This document shows, in pieces, positions 1 through 14,155 of a stretch of DNA of 33,448 nt. The position numbers and the translations under genes are program-made. Position 1 is the first letter of the stretch. Every line of letters begins with the position of its first letter. The notes below the pieces were generated by a model. It was not told the DNA's origin. It made no database searches and saw only the letters and a list, made by a program, of their open reading frames with translations. The DNA lies in NCBI RefSeq assembly GCF_900116405.1, contig NZ_FPAQ01000038.1, forward strand, positions 1 to 33,448, given 5' to 3'. This stretch comes from Halomonas saccharevitans. Lineage in GTDB: Bacteria; Pseudomonadota; Gammaproteobacteria; Pseudomonadales; Halomonadaceae.

Positions 1-1
1 A

Positions 2-418
2 TCCTTCACCGATCGCTTCACTCGGGCCGGTGAGCGAAAGCCCAGCGGGAACCATGCATTTGACCAAGAGTGCCAGGCCGATGGTATCGAACATCGTCTG
101 ATCAAGCCGGGAAGGCCGCAGACGAACGGCATGGTGGAGCGCTTCAATGGCCGCATCAGCGATGTGCTAGCGACAAGGCGCTATACCTCAGGAGAAGATC
201 TGGAGCAGACGCTGAAACGCTATACGTGGCTATACAATCACCACATTCCCCAGAAGGCGCTGCACCATCAATCACCGATTGCGGTGATGAAGGAATGGCA
301 GGCCAAGCGACCTGAGTTATTTACCAAGCGGGTGGTCAATCACACGGGACCCGACACCCCGGCGGGCATCTCATCGTTCACCTCGACTTGCCTCCCCGCC
401 GGGCGCGCCCAGGGGTGA
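2..418 (+). CDS. IS481-type transposase, C-terminal part (5' truncated by window edge)
   Basis: DDE transposase of an IS481-like insertion sequence. The open frame enters from the left edge, so the N-terminal helix-turn-helix and the first catalytic aspartates are outside the window. What is visible is the end of the integrase core: a [16 protein letters not shown] block, whose glutamate (in MVERFNG) is the E of the DDE triad, followed by the [14 protein letters not shown] and SPIAVMKEW segments typical of the family C-terminus. The frame stays open past the probable IS right end at about 356 and stops at 416-418, so the last 20 or so residues would come from flanking DNA. The IS lies just beyond the 3' end of the TRIC-like gene on the other strand. 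Family assignment is from recognised motifs; IS481 rather than IS3 is likely but not certain. Confidence 0.85.
   Translation, partial: SFTDRFTRAGERKPSGNHAFDQECQADGIEHRLIKPGRPQTNGMVERFNGRISDVLATRRYTSGEDLEQTLKRYTWLYNHHIPQKALHHQSPIAVMKEWQAKRPELFTKRVVNHTGPDTPAGISSFTSTCLPAGRAQG
324..356. repeat. Probable right terminal end of the IS481-like element
   Basis: Read on the minus strand the sequence ending at 356 begins TGTCGGGTCCCGTGTG. IS481-family ends commonly start with TGT, and this one falls at the usual distance after the transposase C-terminus. The left end is outside the window, so the inverted repeat and target duplication cannot be checked. Inference only. Confidence 0.4.
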
Positions 419-1133
419 TCATCCTCACCCGCGCCTTGGCTCGCCGCTGAGTCGGCGGCGGCGTCTCGTCGTCATGACCGTCCGGTTTCTGGAACTCCGG
501 CGTCTGGGACGGCTGCACCATCACCCAGGCAAACACCGGCAGGGCGAGGCCCCAGTAGATGGCCGAGAGCCGCAGCCCCAGGGTGACCCCGAGCCCGGTG
601 ACGATGGAGATTCCCAGCGGAGCGGAAAGGGCCTCCAGGCCGACGAAGGCCACACCGCCGGCGATGGAGGCGGTGGCATAGATCTCGCTGCGCAGCACCA
701 TGGGCACCCGGCGCGCCAGCACGTCGCGCGTCATGCCGCCGGCCACGCCGGTCAGCATCCCCATCAGCACCGCCACCACGCCGGGCGCCTCGAGCATCAG
801 GGCCTTGTGGGCGCCGATCACCGTGAACAGCGCCAGGCCGAAGGCATCGGCCACCGGCAGGAAGCCCCGCGAGAGGCGGTGGATATAGTGGAAGCCGAGA
901 ATCGAGAGCCCCACGGTGGCGAGGATCACCCAGAGGTAGGTCGGATCCGTCACCCAGAACACCGGCCGCACGCCCAGCACCAGATCACGCAGGGTGCCGC
1001 CGCCGATCCCGGTCACCGCCGCCAGCACCAGCATGCCGAACGGATCCATCCGCGAGCGGCAGGCCAGCACCACCCCCGAGAGGGCGAAGACGATCACCCC
1101 CGCCATGTCCAGCCAGTAGACCAGCCCCGTCAC
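378..1133 (-). CDS. TRIC/UPF0126-family membrane protein (YicG-like)
   Basis: Inner-membrane protein of the trimeric intracellular cation channel-like family (UPF0126), 251 residues with about seven hydrophobic segments. The two repeat halves each carry the family's glycine-rich kink followed by Arg-Asp: GIGGGTLRD at about 42-50 and GVAGGMTRD at about 129-137. The tail after the last membrane segment is basic and cytoplasmic-looking. I start it at the GTG at 1133 because GGGAGA lies 7 bases upstream; an in-frame start at 1166 has no such site. Known members conduct monovalent cations, and some bacterial members have been linked to glycine uptake; the substrate here cannot be read from sequence. 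It is followed by the IS481-like element, whose predicted end is only about 22 bp beyond its stop codon, so the C-terminus may have been trimmed or altered by insertion. Confidence 0.85.
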   Translation of the reverse strand: MTGLVYWLDMAGVIVFALSGVVLACRSRMDPFGMLVLAAVTGIGGGTLRDLVLGVRPVFWVTDPTYLWVILATVGLSILGFHYIHRLSRGFLPVADAFGLALFTVIGAHKALMLEAPGVVAVLMGMLTGVAGGMTRDVLARRVPMVLRSEIYATASIAGGVAFVGLEALSAPLGISIVTGLGVTLGLRLSAIYWGLALPVFAWVMVQPSQTPEFQKPDGHDDETPPPTQRRAKARVRMITPGRARRGGKSR

Positions 1134-1226
1134 ATCGTTTCTCCCTTGTGCGCTGGCCGGCAGCATAGCGCATCGCGGCGCGTTTTGGCCTCATCGCGGG
1201 CGGTATGGCGCCCGCGGACCGCTCGC

Positions 1227-2405
1227 TCACGGCAGGTCGCGCCCGAAGCGCGCCAGCTGCATCTCGCGCAGGCGACTGAGCACCCGCCGGAAGGGGAAGG
1301 CGAGATAGCCGTGGGGATAGAGCTCGTCCATCGCCACCTCGGCCTCCAGATAGAGCGGAATGCGCCGGTCATGGCACTCGTCGACCAGGGCGATGAAGCG
1401 GCGCACGCCGTCGTCATGGCGAGACAGTGCGGGGAAGTCCCGATCGCCGGCCGCGACCCTCGCCACGCCGTCCTCGGTGCCCCGGGCGATGGTGTTCGCC
1501 GGCTCGTGACGGCTCAGCCGCGGGACCTCGCTCAGCAGCACGTGATCGAAGCGATCGCCGAGGGCGATGAAGTCCAGGGCCGCCAGCGGCGCCTCGCACA
1601 GATCGCCATAGCGACACCAGAGCACCCGCTCGCTGCGCCGGATCACGGCAATTTCGCGATGCCCCAGCTCGATGGGGGCGTGGCTCACCGGCTGTTCCTG
1701 GCGCAGCCGGTCGAATACCCCATGCAGGGCGCTCGGCTTTCCGGGGCGCGAGACCCAGTAGCGGGGGTGGGCCTGGCCGGGGTGCAGGCGATGGTCCTGG
1801 CCGCCGTCAAGCTCGACCACCCGGGTGTGCCGCTCGATGGCGGCAATGGCGGGGAGGAAGCGCTCTCGGTTGAAGCCTTCGGCATAGAGCTGATCGGGGG
1901 CCTGGTTCGAGGTGCAGACCAGGGTGATCCCGTGCTCGAACATGGCGCCGAACAGCCCGCCGAGGATCATCGCGTCGGCGATATCGCTGACGAACAGCTC
2001 GTCGAGGCACAGCACCCGCACCTCGTCGGCCAGCTCCCGAGCCAGCGCCGTCAGCGGGTCGGCGGTGCCGGAGAGCCGGAACAGGCGGTGATGCACCCAG
2101 CGCATGAAGTGGTGGAAGTGCTGGCGCCGCGAGGGCACGCCGAGGTGATGCTGGAAGAGGTCCATCAGCCAGGTCTTGCCGCGTCCGACCGGCCCCCAGA
2201 GGTAGACCCCGGGCACGCCACCCGGCCCTTCGTGCAAGGCGTGGAAGCAGGCCTCGAGATGCTCGATCGCCCGGTCCTGGGCCGCGTCGTCGACGATGCC
2301 GCCACGCCCGAGCGCCTGCCGGTAGGCCGCCTGAGGCGACCTCGCCTCGCCGCCGATCGCGGCGTCACTGTTCCTGCCCTCGATGGTCCTGACGTCGATG
2401 GTCAT
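1227..2405 (-). CDS. zapE: Cell division protein ZapE (AFG1-like AAA ATPase)
   Basis: Cytoplasmic AAA+ ATPase of the AFG1/ZapE family that in E. coli acts on the FtsZ ring. It is 392 residues. A Walker A P-loop GPVGRGKT lies at about 71-78 and a Walker B VLCLDE at about 131-136, followed by the family's FVSDIADAM segment and the CTSNQAP stretch (sensor 1 region). The C-terminus ends in the YPHGYLAFPFRR region seen in ZapE. The ATG at 2405 has GGGGA a few bases upstream. It sits downstream of astB, but a strong GC hairpin (2455-2487) separates the two, so it probably has its own transcription. In many arginine-catabolic operons astE would occupy this position; zapE has no known link with arginine use. 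Confidence 0.92.
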   Translation of the reverse strand: MTIDVRTIEGRNSDAAIGGEARSPQAAYRQALGRGGIVDDAAQDRAIEHLEACFHALHEGPGGVPGVYLWGPVGRGKTWLMDLFQHHLGVPSRRQHFHHFMRWVHHRLFRLSGTADPLTALARELADEVRVLCLDELFVSDIADAMILGGLFGAMFEHGITLVCTSNQAPDQLYAEGFNRERFLPAIAAIERHTRVVELDGGQDHRLHPGQAHPRYWVSRPGKPSALHGVFDRLRQEQPVSHAPIELGHREIAVIRRSERVLWCRYGDLCEAPLAALDFIALGDRFDHVLLSEVPRLSRHEPANTIARGTEDGVARVAAGDRDFPALSRHDDGVRRFIALVDECHDRRIPLYLEAEVAMDELYPHGYLAFPFRRVLSRLREMQLARFGRDLP

Positions 2406-2454
2406 CCCGTTCCCCTGCGGCTCCGCTTCCCTACGTGCAGGCGGATCCTACCGC

Positions 2455-2487
2455 AGAGGACCCGCCCCGTCCCGGGGCGGGCCCTCT
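2455..2487 (-). terminator. GC-rich hairpin after astB, candidate terminator of the ast operon
   Basis: Inverted repeat: AGAGG-a-CCCGCCCC, a 5-base loop GTCCC, GGGGCGGG-c-CCTCT. That gives 13 pairs with one mismatch, starting about 22 bases after the astB stop on the minus strand. No uridine run follows, so it is either a non-canonical terminator or a 3' end stabiliser. Confidence 0.55.
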
Positions 2488-2508
2488 GGGCGGCTTCCCT
2501 CTGCGAGC

Positions 2509-6408
<3,900 letters not shown>

Positions 6409-6409
<1 letters not shown>

Positions 6410-7482
6410 TACAGCTCTCCCTCGTCGTAGCCCGGTTCGTCGGCGTCGGCGCCCGGCAGCGCCAGGGGGGCGGCCAGCACGGCGCGGCCCTCCTCCACGC
6501 CCAGCAGCTCGGCGTGCTCGGGCGAGAGCATCAGCTGCCCGGTGGGCGACAGCGCGTAGCGCGCCACCACGCAGCGGAAGTCCGCCAGCCGCTGGTTGGC
6601 GATCATGGCCGGCTCGGCATCGGGCAGGGCATGGGCCGGGCGGATGCGCACCGGGTGCCAGGCGGCGCGGCGGAAGCTCGCCAGGCGCTCGCGTTCGCCC
6701 TTGATCACCGGGCCGGCATCGAAGATGTCCACATGGCGGCTGCGCAAAAAGCCCTCGGCCAGCATCTCGTTCATCGCCGACTCGTGGTCGGGATGCTCGC
6801 GGCCGATGGCGGCGCGGGCCTGGGGCGTGAGCAGCGCCAGGTAGAGCGGGAACTGCGGCATCACCTCGGCGACGAAGCTCTTCGAACGCACCCCGGCGAA
6901 GTAGTTAATCTCCTGGTAGTCGCGCACGAAGAAGTGGCGGCCCACGCTGTTCCAGAACGGCGACTCGCCCTGCCCGTCCAGGTAGCCCGGGAAGGCCATG
7001 GCGAGCAGGTCGGCGAAGCGCTCGGGATACTGGCTGATGAACATCAGCCGCGCGCGGCGCAGCAGGCTCTCGGCGCTGGTGCCCTTGTAGCGGGGATCCA
7101 GCGACAGCGCGCAGAGCAGGGTCGCGTCGGAGACCTCGTGGGAGAGCGCCAGGGTCGGCACCTCACGACGCACGTCGAGCTGCTGGGAGGCGTGGATCAA
7201 CGTCTCCTGGCGATAGGTGTAGTAGGCCTCGCGGGCGCCGGCCTGGGCGCGGATGGTGGCGGTGCCGGCCACCTCACCGCGCTCCAGGTCCTCGAGCACG
7301 AAGATGTAGTGTTCGTCACCGGGCGCGTCGATGTCGCCGGCGAAGGCGCGCTGGGAGCGCGCGATGCGCTCCTCGAGGCGGTCACGGTGGGCCGGCAGGT
7401 TGGTCAGGCGCGGCGTGGCGCTGCCGGCCAGCCGCTCCAGGGACGGCAGGTCCGCCGGGCGAACGGGACGAATGACCAGCAT
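6409..7482 (-). CDS. aruF: Arginine/ornithine N-succinyltransferase, first subunit (AruF/AstA)
   Basis: First of two tandem AstA-family paralogues. From the chosen start it is 357 residues: MLVIRPVRPADLPSLERL, then LSLDPRYKGTSAESLL, FWNSVGRHFFVRDYQEIN, KSFVAEVMPQFPLYLALL and HVDIFDAGPVIKGE, parallel to the segments of the second copy. I start it at ATG 7482 (GGAG 8 bases upstream); the frame is open to 7536 but those 18 residues (polar, Gly/Pro/Ser-rich) do not resemble the family and would overlap astC. It lies about 50 bp after astC. With AruG it would form the heteromeric succinyltransferase, which in Pseudomonas also accepts ornithine. Confidence 0.92.
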
Positions 7483-7532
7483 GGCAGGATCTCCGGTGGG
7501 GGATGAGTCGTCGCGCAGGGGGGAGCCGCGGC

Positions 7533-9507
<1,975 letters not shown>

Positions 9508-9534
9508 TCAGGCCGAGCGGCCGGCCCCGTACGC

Positions 9535-9549
9535 CCGCCGCTGCGGCGG
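9535..9549. terminator. Small GC hairpin between convergent genes
   Basis: CCGCCG, a 3-base loop CTG, then CGGCGG, in the 92-bp gap between two convergent genes. No T run on either side, so a terminator role is only suggested by position. Confidence 0.25.
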
Positions 9550-9599
9550 CGCCAGAGCGCAATGGGCGCGACCGATCGCCGCCACGGCGCCTGCCGGAT

Positions 9600-10577
9600 T
9601 CAGGCCAGGCGTTCCTCCCGGGGCGTGATGCCGAAGTGGTTGCGGTAGGCGGTGGAGAAGTGGGCCGCCGAGGAGAAGCCGGTCAGCAGGGCGATCTCGC
9701 CGGCGGGATGGTCGCTCTCGCGCAGCAGGCGACGCGCCCGCTGCAGGCGCAGGTCCAGGTAGTAGCGGCTGGGCACGGCCTGCAGGTACTTCTTGAAGAG
9801 CCGCTCGAGCTGACGCCGCGAGATGCCCAGGTGCTCGGCCAGCTCATGGGTGGTCAGCGGCTCCTCGATGTTGGACTCCATCAGCGCCACCGCCTCGGCG
9901 AGGCTCTCGGGAGCATGGCCGAGCCGCGAGCGCAGCGGCATCTGCTGGGGCTCGTCGCCCATGCGGATGCGCTCCAGCACGAAGTGCTCGGAGATGCGCT
10001 CGGCGAGCCGGGGGCCGTGCTGGCTGCCGACCAGAGTCATCATCATGTCCATGGCCGCGGTGCCGCCGCCGCAGGTCAGGCGGTCGCGGTCGATCTCGAA
10101 GAGCTGGCGCGAGAGGCGCACCTGGGGGAAGTCGTCGGCCACGGCGTCGAAGCGCTGCCAGGGCAGCGCAGCCCGATAGCCGTCGAGTACGCCGGCCCGG
10201 GCCAGCACCTCGGTGCCGCCGCCGATACCGCCCAGCAGCACTCCGGCACCGGCGAGCCGACGCAGCCAGTCGACCAGCGCCTCGGGGACGCGACCGGCGA
10301 GCGGCCCGGGGGCGCACACCAGCAGCAGGTCCAGCGGCTCATCCACTTCGCCGATGCCGGCCTGGGGCATCAGCGCCTGCTGGGAGGCGCTCGCCACCGG
10401 GCCCGAGGCGGTCGCGAAGGTGGTGAGCCGATAGAGCGAGCGCCCCTCCAGCCGATTGGCCACGAACAACGGCTCAGTGGCGCAGGCCTCGGCCAGCAGG
10501 GAGAAACCGGGCAGCACCACCACGCCGACATGCCGTGAAATCGACATGCTCGGTGAGGCCATCGAAGACTCGGGCAT
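9600..10577 (-). CDS. GlxA-type AraC-family transcriptional regulator, possible arginine regulator (ArgR-like)
   Basis: DNA-binding regulator with an N-terminal DJ-1/PfpI (class I amidotransferase-like) domain and a C-terminal AraC-type double helix-turn-helix; 325 residues from ATG 10577. The N-terminal part starts HVGVVVLPGFSLLAEACATEPL, and the expected nucleophile region reads IGGGTEVLARAGVL, with Gly in place of a catalytic Cys, so it is probably a ligand sensor, not an enzyme. The C-terminal part has TTHELAEHLGISRRQLERLF and GFSSAAHFSTAYRNHFG, the two recognition units. Pseudomonas ArgR, GbdR and CdhR share this architecture, and ArgR activates the aru/ast genes. Position one gene away from astC makes control of arginine catabolism plausible, but not shown. 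The frame also allows a GTG at 10607. Confidence 0.8.
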   Translation of the reverse strand: MPESSMASPSMSISRHVGVVVLPGFSLLAEACATEPLFVANRLEGRSLYRLTTFATASGPVASASQQALMPQAGIGEVDEPLDLLLVCAPGPLAGRVPEALVDWLRRLAGAGVLLGGIGGGTEVLARAGVLDGYRAALPWQRFDAVADDFPQVRLSRQLFEIDRDRLTCGGGTAAMDMMMTLVGSQHGPRLAERISEHFVLERIRMGDEPQQMPLRSRLGHAPESLAEAVALMESNIEEPLTTHELAEHLGISRRQLERLFKKYLQAVPSRYYLDLRLQRARRLLRESDHPAGEIALLTGFSSAAHFSTAYRNHFGITPREERLA

Positions 10578-10650
10578 GGGGCGCTCTCGTTGCGGGTGAA
10601 AGGTCACATTCTATCCAATGGCGACGCGCTCGACAGCCGTCCAGACGCGA

Positions 10651-10677
10651 CGACGCCGGGCACGAGGCCCGGCGTCG
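10651..10677 (-). terminator. Perfect 11-bp GC hairpin after the 69-residue gene
   Basis: CGACGCCGGGC, loop ACGAG, GCCCGGCGTCG: perfect 11-bp stem, 22 bases after the stop of the small membrane protein gene and before the regulator gene on the same strand. No T run follows. Likely separates the two transcripts. Confidence 0.5.
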
Positions 10678-10698
10678 CAGCGCAAGGAAGACGAACGG

Positions 10699-10908
10699 TC
10701 AGCCACCCAGGCCGAACACCAGCAGGCCGATCACCACGGCGGCCACCGCTCCGATCAACACGAGCAGCAGCCACGACATTCCGCCGGCGTCCTGCCTGGC
10801 CTCGGGCTGCTCCGCGTCCGGCTCGGGGTGCTCGAAGTCCTCGGGCTGGCTCACTTCCTTGAGATGCTGCAGTTCCTCTTCCGGCGTCTTGCTGTCGCGG
10901 GTATCCAT
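10699..10908 (-). CDS. Small single-span membrane protein, unknown function
   Basis: A 69-residue protein I do not recognise as a named family. The first 42 residues are strongly acidic and charged (Glu/Asp-rich, with Pro). They are followed by one hydrophobic stretch, about 45-67 (SWLLLVLIGAVAAVVIGLLV), ending in Gly-Gly, so it should be a tail-anchored or single-span inner-membrane protein. The ATG at 10908 has AGGAG 7 bases upstream, supporting a real gene. It lies between fabV (63 bp upstream, same strand) and a hairpin terminator, so it may be co-transcribed with fabV. Confidence 0.7.
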   Translation of the reverse strand: MDTRDSKTPEEELQHLKEVSQPEDFEHPEPDAEQPEARQDAGGMSWLLLVLIGAVAAVVIGLLVFGLGG

Positions 10909-10970
10909 GGCACGACTCCTTCACTAAAGAACCGATCCCGCGCCATGCCCACCTGCCGCAAACGCGGGTC

Positions 10971-12182
10971 CTACAGGTTCACGACATCGAAATCGGCCAC
11001 CGGGTTCACCTCGGCGTCGTAATCGACATCGTCGCGCTCGAAGCCGAACAGCTTGAGGAAGTCGTGCTTGTAGCCGGCGTAGTCGGTGATCTCGAAGAGG
11101 TTCTCGGTGGTCACCTGGGGCCACAGATCCTTGCAGGCCTGCTGAACGTCGTCACGCAGTTCCCAGTCGTCCAGGCGTAGGCGGCCGGCCTCGTCGGTCT
11201 CGGCGCTGCCGCCATAAAGCCGCTCGCCGAACAGGCGGTTGAGCTGGTCGATGGTGCCCTCGTGCAGGCCCTTCTCCTTCATCACCCGGTAGACCATGGC
11301 GATGTAGAGCGGCATGACCGGGATGGCGGCGCTGGCCTGGGTGACCACCGACTTGAGCACCGCCACGTTGGCACCGCCGCCGGTGGCCGCGAGGCGCTGG
11401 CCGATCTCGCTGGCGGCGCGATCCAGGTCTTCCTTGGCTTTGCCCAGCGCCCCGTGCCAGTAGATCGGCCAGGTGATCTCGGTGCCGATGTAGCTGAAGG
11501 CCACGCTGCGCGCGCCCGGTGCCAGCACGCCGGCGCGATCCAGGGCATCGATCCACAGCTCCCAGTCTTCGCCGCCCATCACCGCCCTGGTGTCCTCGAT
11601 CTCCTGCTCGGTGGCGGGCTCGACCTCGGCCTCGATGATGGCGTCCTTGTTGGTGTCGATGGCGGTGGCGCGGTAGGTCTCGCCGATCGGCTTGAGGCTG
11701 GAGCGCTTGAGCTCGCCCGAGTCGGGCAGCTTGCGCACCGGCGAGGCCAGCGAGTAGACCACCAGGTCCACCTGGCCCATGTCCTGCTGAATCAGCTCGA
11801 TGGCCTTCTCACGCGCTTCATGGGAGAAGGCGTCGCCGTTGATCGACTTGCTGTAGAGCCCTTCCTGCTTGGCGAACTTGTCGAAGGCCGCACTGTTGTA
11901 CCAGCCGGCGGTGCCGGGCTTCTTCTCGGTGCCCGGCTTCTCGAAGAACACGCCCAGGGTGTCGGCACCGTAGCCGAAGGCCGCGGTGACGCGCGCCGCC
12001 AGGCCGTAGCCGCTGGAGGCACCGATCACCAGCACCTTCTTCGGGCGCGGCTCTCCGTCACCCAGGGCCTCGTCCAGCCCCCGTGCGCGGGTCGCCTCGA
12101 TCTGCTCGAGCACGTTCTGCTCACAGCCGACGGGATGAGTGGTGGTGCAGATGAAACCGCGAACCTTGGGCTTGATGATCAC
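10971..12182 (-). CDS. fabV: Trans-2-enoyl-CoA/ACP reductase FabV
   Basis: NADH-dependent enoyl reductase of fatty acid synthesis, the FabV type that substitutes for FabI and is naturally tolerant to triclosan. It is 403 residues, family length. The start [21 protein letters not shown] is diagnostic. The cofactor loop VIGASSGYG is at about 52-60. The active-site Tyr-x8-Lys is seen as Y241-WHGALGKA-K250. I place the start at GTG 12182: it gives the canonical N-terminus and has GAGG about 7 bases upstream, whereas the frame upstream to 12281 encodes nothing family-like. A perfect inverted repeat (12290-12314) lies about 110 bp upstream. Confidence 0.95.
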   Translation of the reverse strand: MIIKPKVRGFICTTTHPVGCEQNVLEQIEATRARGLDEALGDGEPRPKKVLVIGASSGYGLAARVTAAFGYGADTLGVFFEKPGTEKKPGTAGWYNSAAFDKFAKQEGLYSKSINGDAFSHEAREKAIELIQQDMGQVDLVVYSLASPVRKLPDSGELKRSSLKPIGETYRATAIDTNKDAIIEAEVEPATEQEIEDTRAVMGGEDWELWIDALDRAGVLAPGARSVAFSYIGTEITWPIYWHGALGKAKEDLDRAASEIGQRLAATGGGANVAVLKSVVTQASAAIPVMPLYIAMVYRVMKEKGLHEGTIDQLNRLFGERLYGGSAETDEAGRLRLDDWELRDDVQQACKDLWPQVTTENLFEITDYAGYKHDFLKLFGFERDDVDYDAEVNPVADFDVVNL

Positions 12183-12289
12183 GACAGACCTCGTTTTTGC
12201 TGACGGACTCGACGGCCTGACACGGCCGCCGGACTCGAATGAGTGACACGAACGCATGGGCCGTGCCGGAGTGGGCCACATTCTAGCGG

Positions 12290-12314
12290 CAAGGGCGCCG
12301 GCTGTCCGCCCTTG
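12290..12314. promoter_or_regulatory. Perfect inverted repeat between divergent fabV and DUF7079-like gene
   Basis: CAAGGGCG, 9-base spacer, CGCCCTTG. It lies between two divergently transcribed genes, so it is not in a terminator position; an operator for a dimeric regulator is the simpler reading. On the minus strand a TAGAAT (12281-12286) preceded at 17 bases by CGGACA could be the fabV promoter, which would place the repeat over the spacer and -35. Confidence 0.35.
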
Positions 12315-12382
12315 AGGCTACTGCCCGGCTGGTGCAGGATTGCCGGCGACGCCCGAGCGGCAAACCTGGCAGGAGAGAGTGG

Positions 12383-12769
12383 ATGGATGCGCAGACCCTG
12401 GTCGATGAGCGCGGCGAGCTGTGGCTCGCGCTGGCCCCGCTGTGGCTGGAGCGTGAGCCCCGCGAGACCGACTACGCGCACATGGTCGCCGAGATCGAGC
12501 GCCACGAGCTGAGCCTGCGCGACCTGGAGTGGATCTTCCGCCTGGAGCTCGCCCCGGTGATGGCCCGCCACCAGCTGTCGGTGGCCGGCGAGTGGCGCTC
12601 CTTCGACGACTATCAGCTGATGCAGCAGCTGGTGTCCCACAACCTGCGGCTCAAGGGCTGGCGGCGCAAGAGCTGGGCGCTGTTCTCGGGGCTGACCACC
12701 ATGATGACGCGCCATCGCTGGAACGAGCTGATCGGGCGGCTGATGGTCGAGCGCGGCGAGACGCCCTGA
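12383..12769 (+). CDS. Conserved hypothetical protein, DUF7079-like
   Basis: A 128-residue soluble protein. The pattern LWLALAPLWLEREPRETDYAHMV, then SLRDLEWIFRLELAPVM and LSVAGEWRSFDD, resembles the DUF7079 family of small proteins of unknown role; this link is from memory and moderate in strength. It is rich in Trp and Arg, mostly helical in appearance, with no signal peptide or membrane span. ATG 12383 has AGGAG 7 bases upstream. The frame is open further upstream (to 12332) without a ribosome binding site. Divergent from fabV, convergent with the glutathione peroxidase gene. Confidence 0.7.
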   Translation: MDAQTLVDERGELWLALAPLWLEREPRETDYAHMVAEIERHELSLRDLEWIFRLELAPVMARHQLSVAGEWRSFDDYQLMQQLVSHNLRLKGWRRKSWALFSGLTTMMTRHRWNELIGRLMVERGETP

Positions 12770-12833
12770 CCCTGGCGCGAGGAGCCTGCGGCCCGAATGA
12801 GAGTGATGATAAGCCGGCGCGAGCGCCAGTGGA

Positions 12834-13319
12834 TCAGGACTCGTCGAGGGCCTTCTCGAGCGCCTCGAGAAGCTCCGCCTCGCCGTCGCGCGGGGAGAAG
12901 CGCCGGATCACCCGGCCATCGCGACCGACCAGAAACTTGGTGAAGTTCCACTTGATCATGCCGGTGCCCAGCATGCCCGGCGCCTGGCGCTTGAGTTCGA
13001 CGAACAGCGGATGGGCGCCGCTGCCGTTGACCCGTACCTTCTCCATCAGCGGGAAAGAGGCCCCGAACTCATGCTCGGCGAAGCGGCTGAAATCCAGCGC
13101 CGATTCGGGCGACTGGCGAGCGAACTGGTTGCAGGGGAAGGCCAGCACGGTAAAACCGCGGTCACGGTAGCGCACATAGAGGTGCTCGAGGTCGCGCAGC
13201 TGCGGGGTGAAGCCGCACTGGCTGGCCACGTTGACGATCAGCAGCACCTGGCCCCGCAGGGCGCGGAGGTTGAAGGGCTGGCCGCTCTGGGTGCGGCATT
13301 CGTGGTCATGAATGGTCAT
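12834..13319 (-). CDS. Glutathione peroxidase (thiol peroxidase type)
   Basis: Peroxidase of 161 residues that reduces hydrogen peroxide and organic hydroperoxides with a thiol donor. NVASQCGFTPQ places the peroxidatic cysteine (not selenocysteine) at 35. FPCNQF with the conserved Gln at about 65 and KWNFTKF with Trp-Asn at about 124-125 complete the catalytic tetrad. The usual QEPG after CNQFG is replaced by ARQSPESAL, a divergence from the common bacterial form. No signal peptide, so cytoplasmic. Bacterial Cys-type members often use thioredoxin despite the name. Confidence 0.9.
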   Translation of the reverse strand: MTIHDHECRTQSGQPFNLRALRGQVLLIVNVASQCGFTPQLRDLEHLYVRYRDRGFTVLAFPCNQFARQSPESALDFSRFAEHEFGASFPLMEKVRVNGSGAHPLFVELKRQAPGMLGTGMIKWNFTKFLVGRDGRVIRRFSPRDGEAELLEALEKALDES

Positions 13320-13450
13320 GGATCAAGCTCGCTCTCAATATTCCTACGATGCCACGCCGATTCCTGACGCGCCAGTCCCGCCCCTCTCGGCCGCCGGTGC
13401 CGCGCGCTTCAGCCTTGCCGCGCCCAGTTCATCGAGCCGCGCGGGACGGT

Positions 13451-14035
13451 TCATGGCCGGGCCTTGCGCTTGGGCTTGGGCTTGGGCTTGGGCTTGGGTG
13501 CCAGCTCGCCGGCGGCCCGCAGCGCCTCGACCGCCTGGCGGGTATCCGGGGTGATGCCCTCCAGGGCCAGGGCCTCGTCGGGCGACAGCCAGAAGGCATC
13601 GGCCACCTCTTCGGCCTGCAGGGTCAGCGGCCCATCGTGGTCGACCAGGAAGACGCTGCCGAAGATATGGTTGCCGCGCTCGGCATGCACGAACTCCAGG
13701 GCGTGGCGCAGCGGCACGCCGCGGATACCGAGCTCCTCGGAAAGCTCGCGGCGCGCCGCCACGTGGACCGCCTCGCCGGCCCCCACTACCCCGCCGGCGG
13801 CCAGGTCCAGGCCGCCCGGGAAGACCTCCTTGGTCAGGGTGCGACGCTGCACGCAGAGCTCACCGCGGGCGTTGCGCACTACGATATAGGTGGCCCGGTG
13901 CCAGAAACGAAAGCGCCGCATGGCGGCCCGCGGCGCGCTGCCGCAGGGGCGGTTGCGGGTATCCACCAGCTGGATCTGCTCATCGGCGATGAGCGGCTCG
14001 GGCGGCGCACCGGCCTCGGAGGATGGGACGGTCAT
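13451..14035 (-). CDS. Nudix hydrolase (YfcD-like) with a Lys-Pro repeat tail
   Basis: Nudix-fold pyrophosphohydrolase, 194 residues from ATG 14035 (GGAG 6 bases upstream). The N-terminal part VDTRNRPCGSAPRAAMR and FWHRATYIVVRN resembles the YfcD/IPP-isomerase-like branch. A complete Nudix box G-x5-E-x7-REL-x-EE-x-GI lies at about 82-104. The C-terminus ends in a run of Lys-Pro dipeptides encoded by a tandem hexanucleotide repeat (about 13468-13500), giving a basic, extended tail. The substrate is not evident; YfcD-type enzymes have been assigned various nucleotide or prenyl diphosphate substrates. Confidence 0.85.
   Translation of the reverse strand: MTVPSSEAGAPPEPLIADEQIQLVDTRNRPCGSAPRAAMRRFRFWHRATYIVVRNARGELCVQRRTLTKEVFPGGLDLAAGGVVGAGEAVHVAARRELSEELGIRGVPLRHALEFVHAERGNHIFGSVFLVDHDGPLTLQAEEVADAFWLSPDEALALEGITPDTRQAVEALRAAGELAPKPKPKPKPKRKARP
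13467..13500 (+). repeat. Hexanucleotide tandem repeat (GGGCTT), about five units
   Basis: Five consecutive copies of a GCTTGG/GGGCTT unit on the plus strand at the 3' end of the Nudix gene, read on the minus strand as alternating Lys-Pro codons. Copy-number change by slippage would keep the frame and only lengthen or shorten the tail. Confidence 0.8.
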
Positions 14036-14155
14036 GGGGGACTCCAGTGAAATTGCCTTCAGCCTAACCAGTCGCGACGGAAGCGTCACGCCACGCGTTG
14101 ACCGCCCACGGAGCGCCGACCATGCTCAGTGAAGGCCCACACGCGGAGCTCGACC

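Noticed and set aside
358..403. CCCGGCGGG / CCCGCCGGG inverted repeat near the IS end as a terminator
   Set aside because: Arms are 28 bases apart with no T run; more likely chance in GC-rich DNA.
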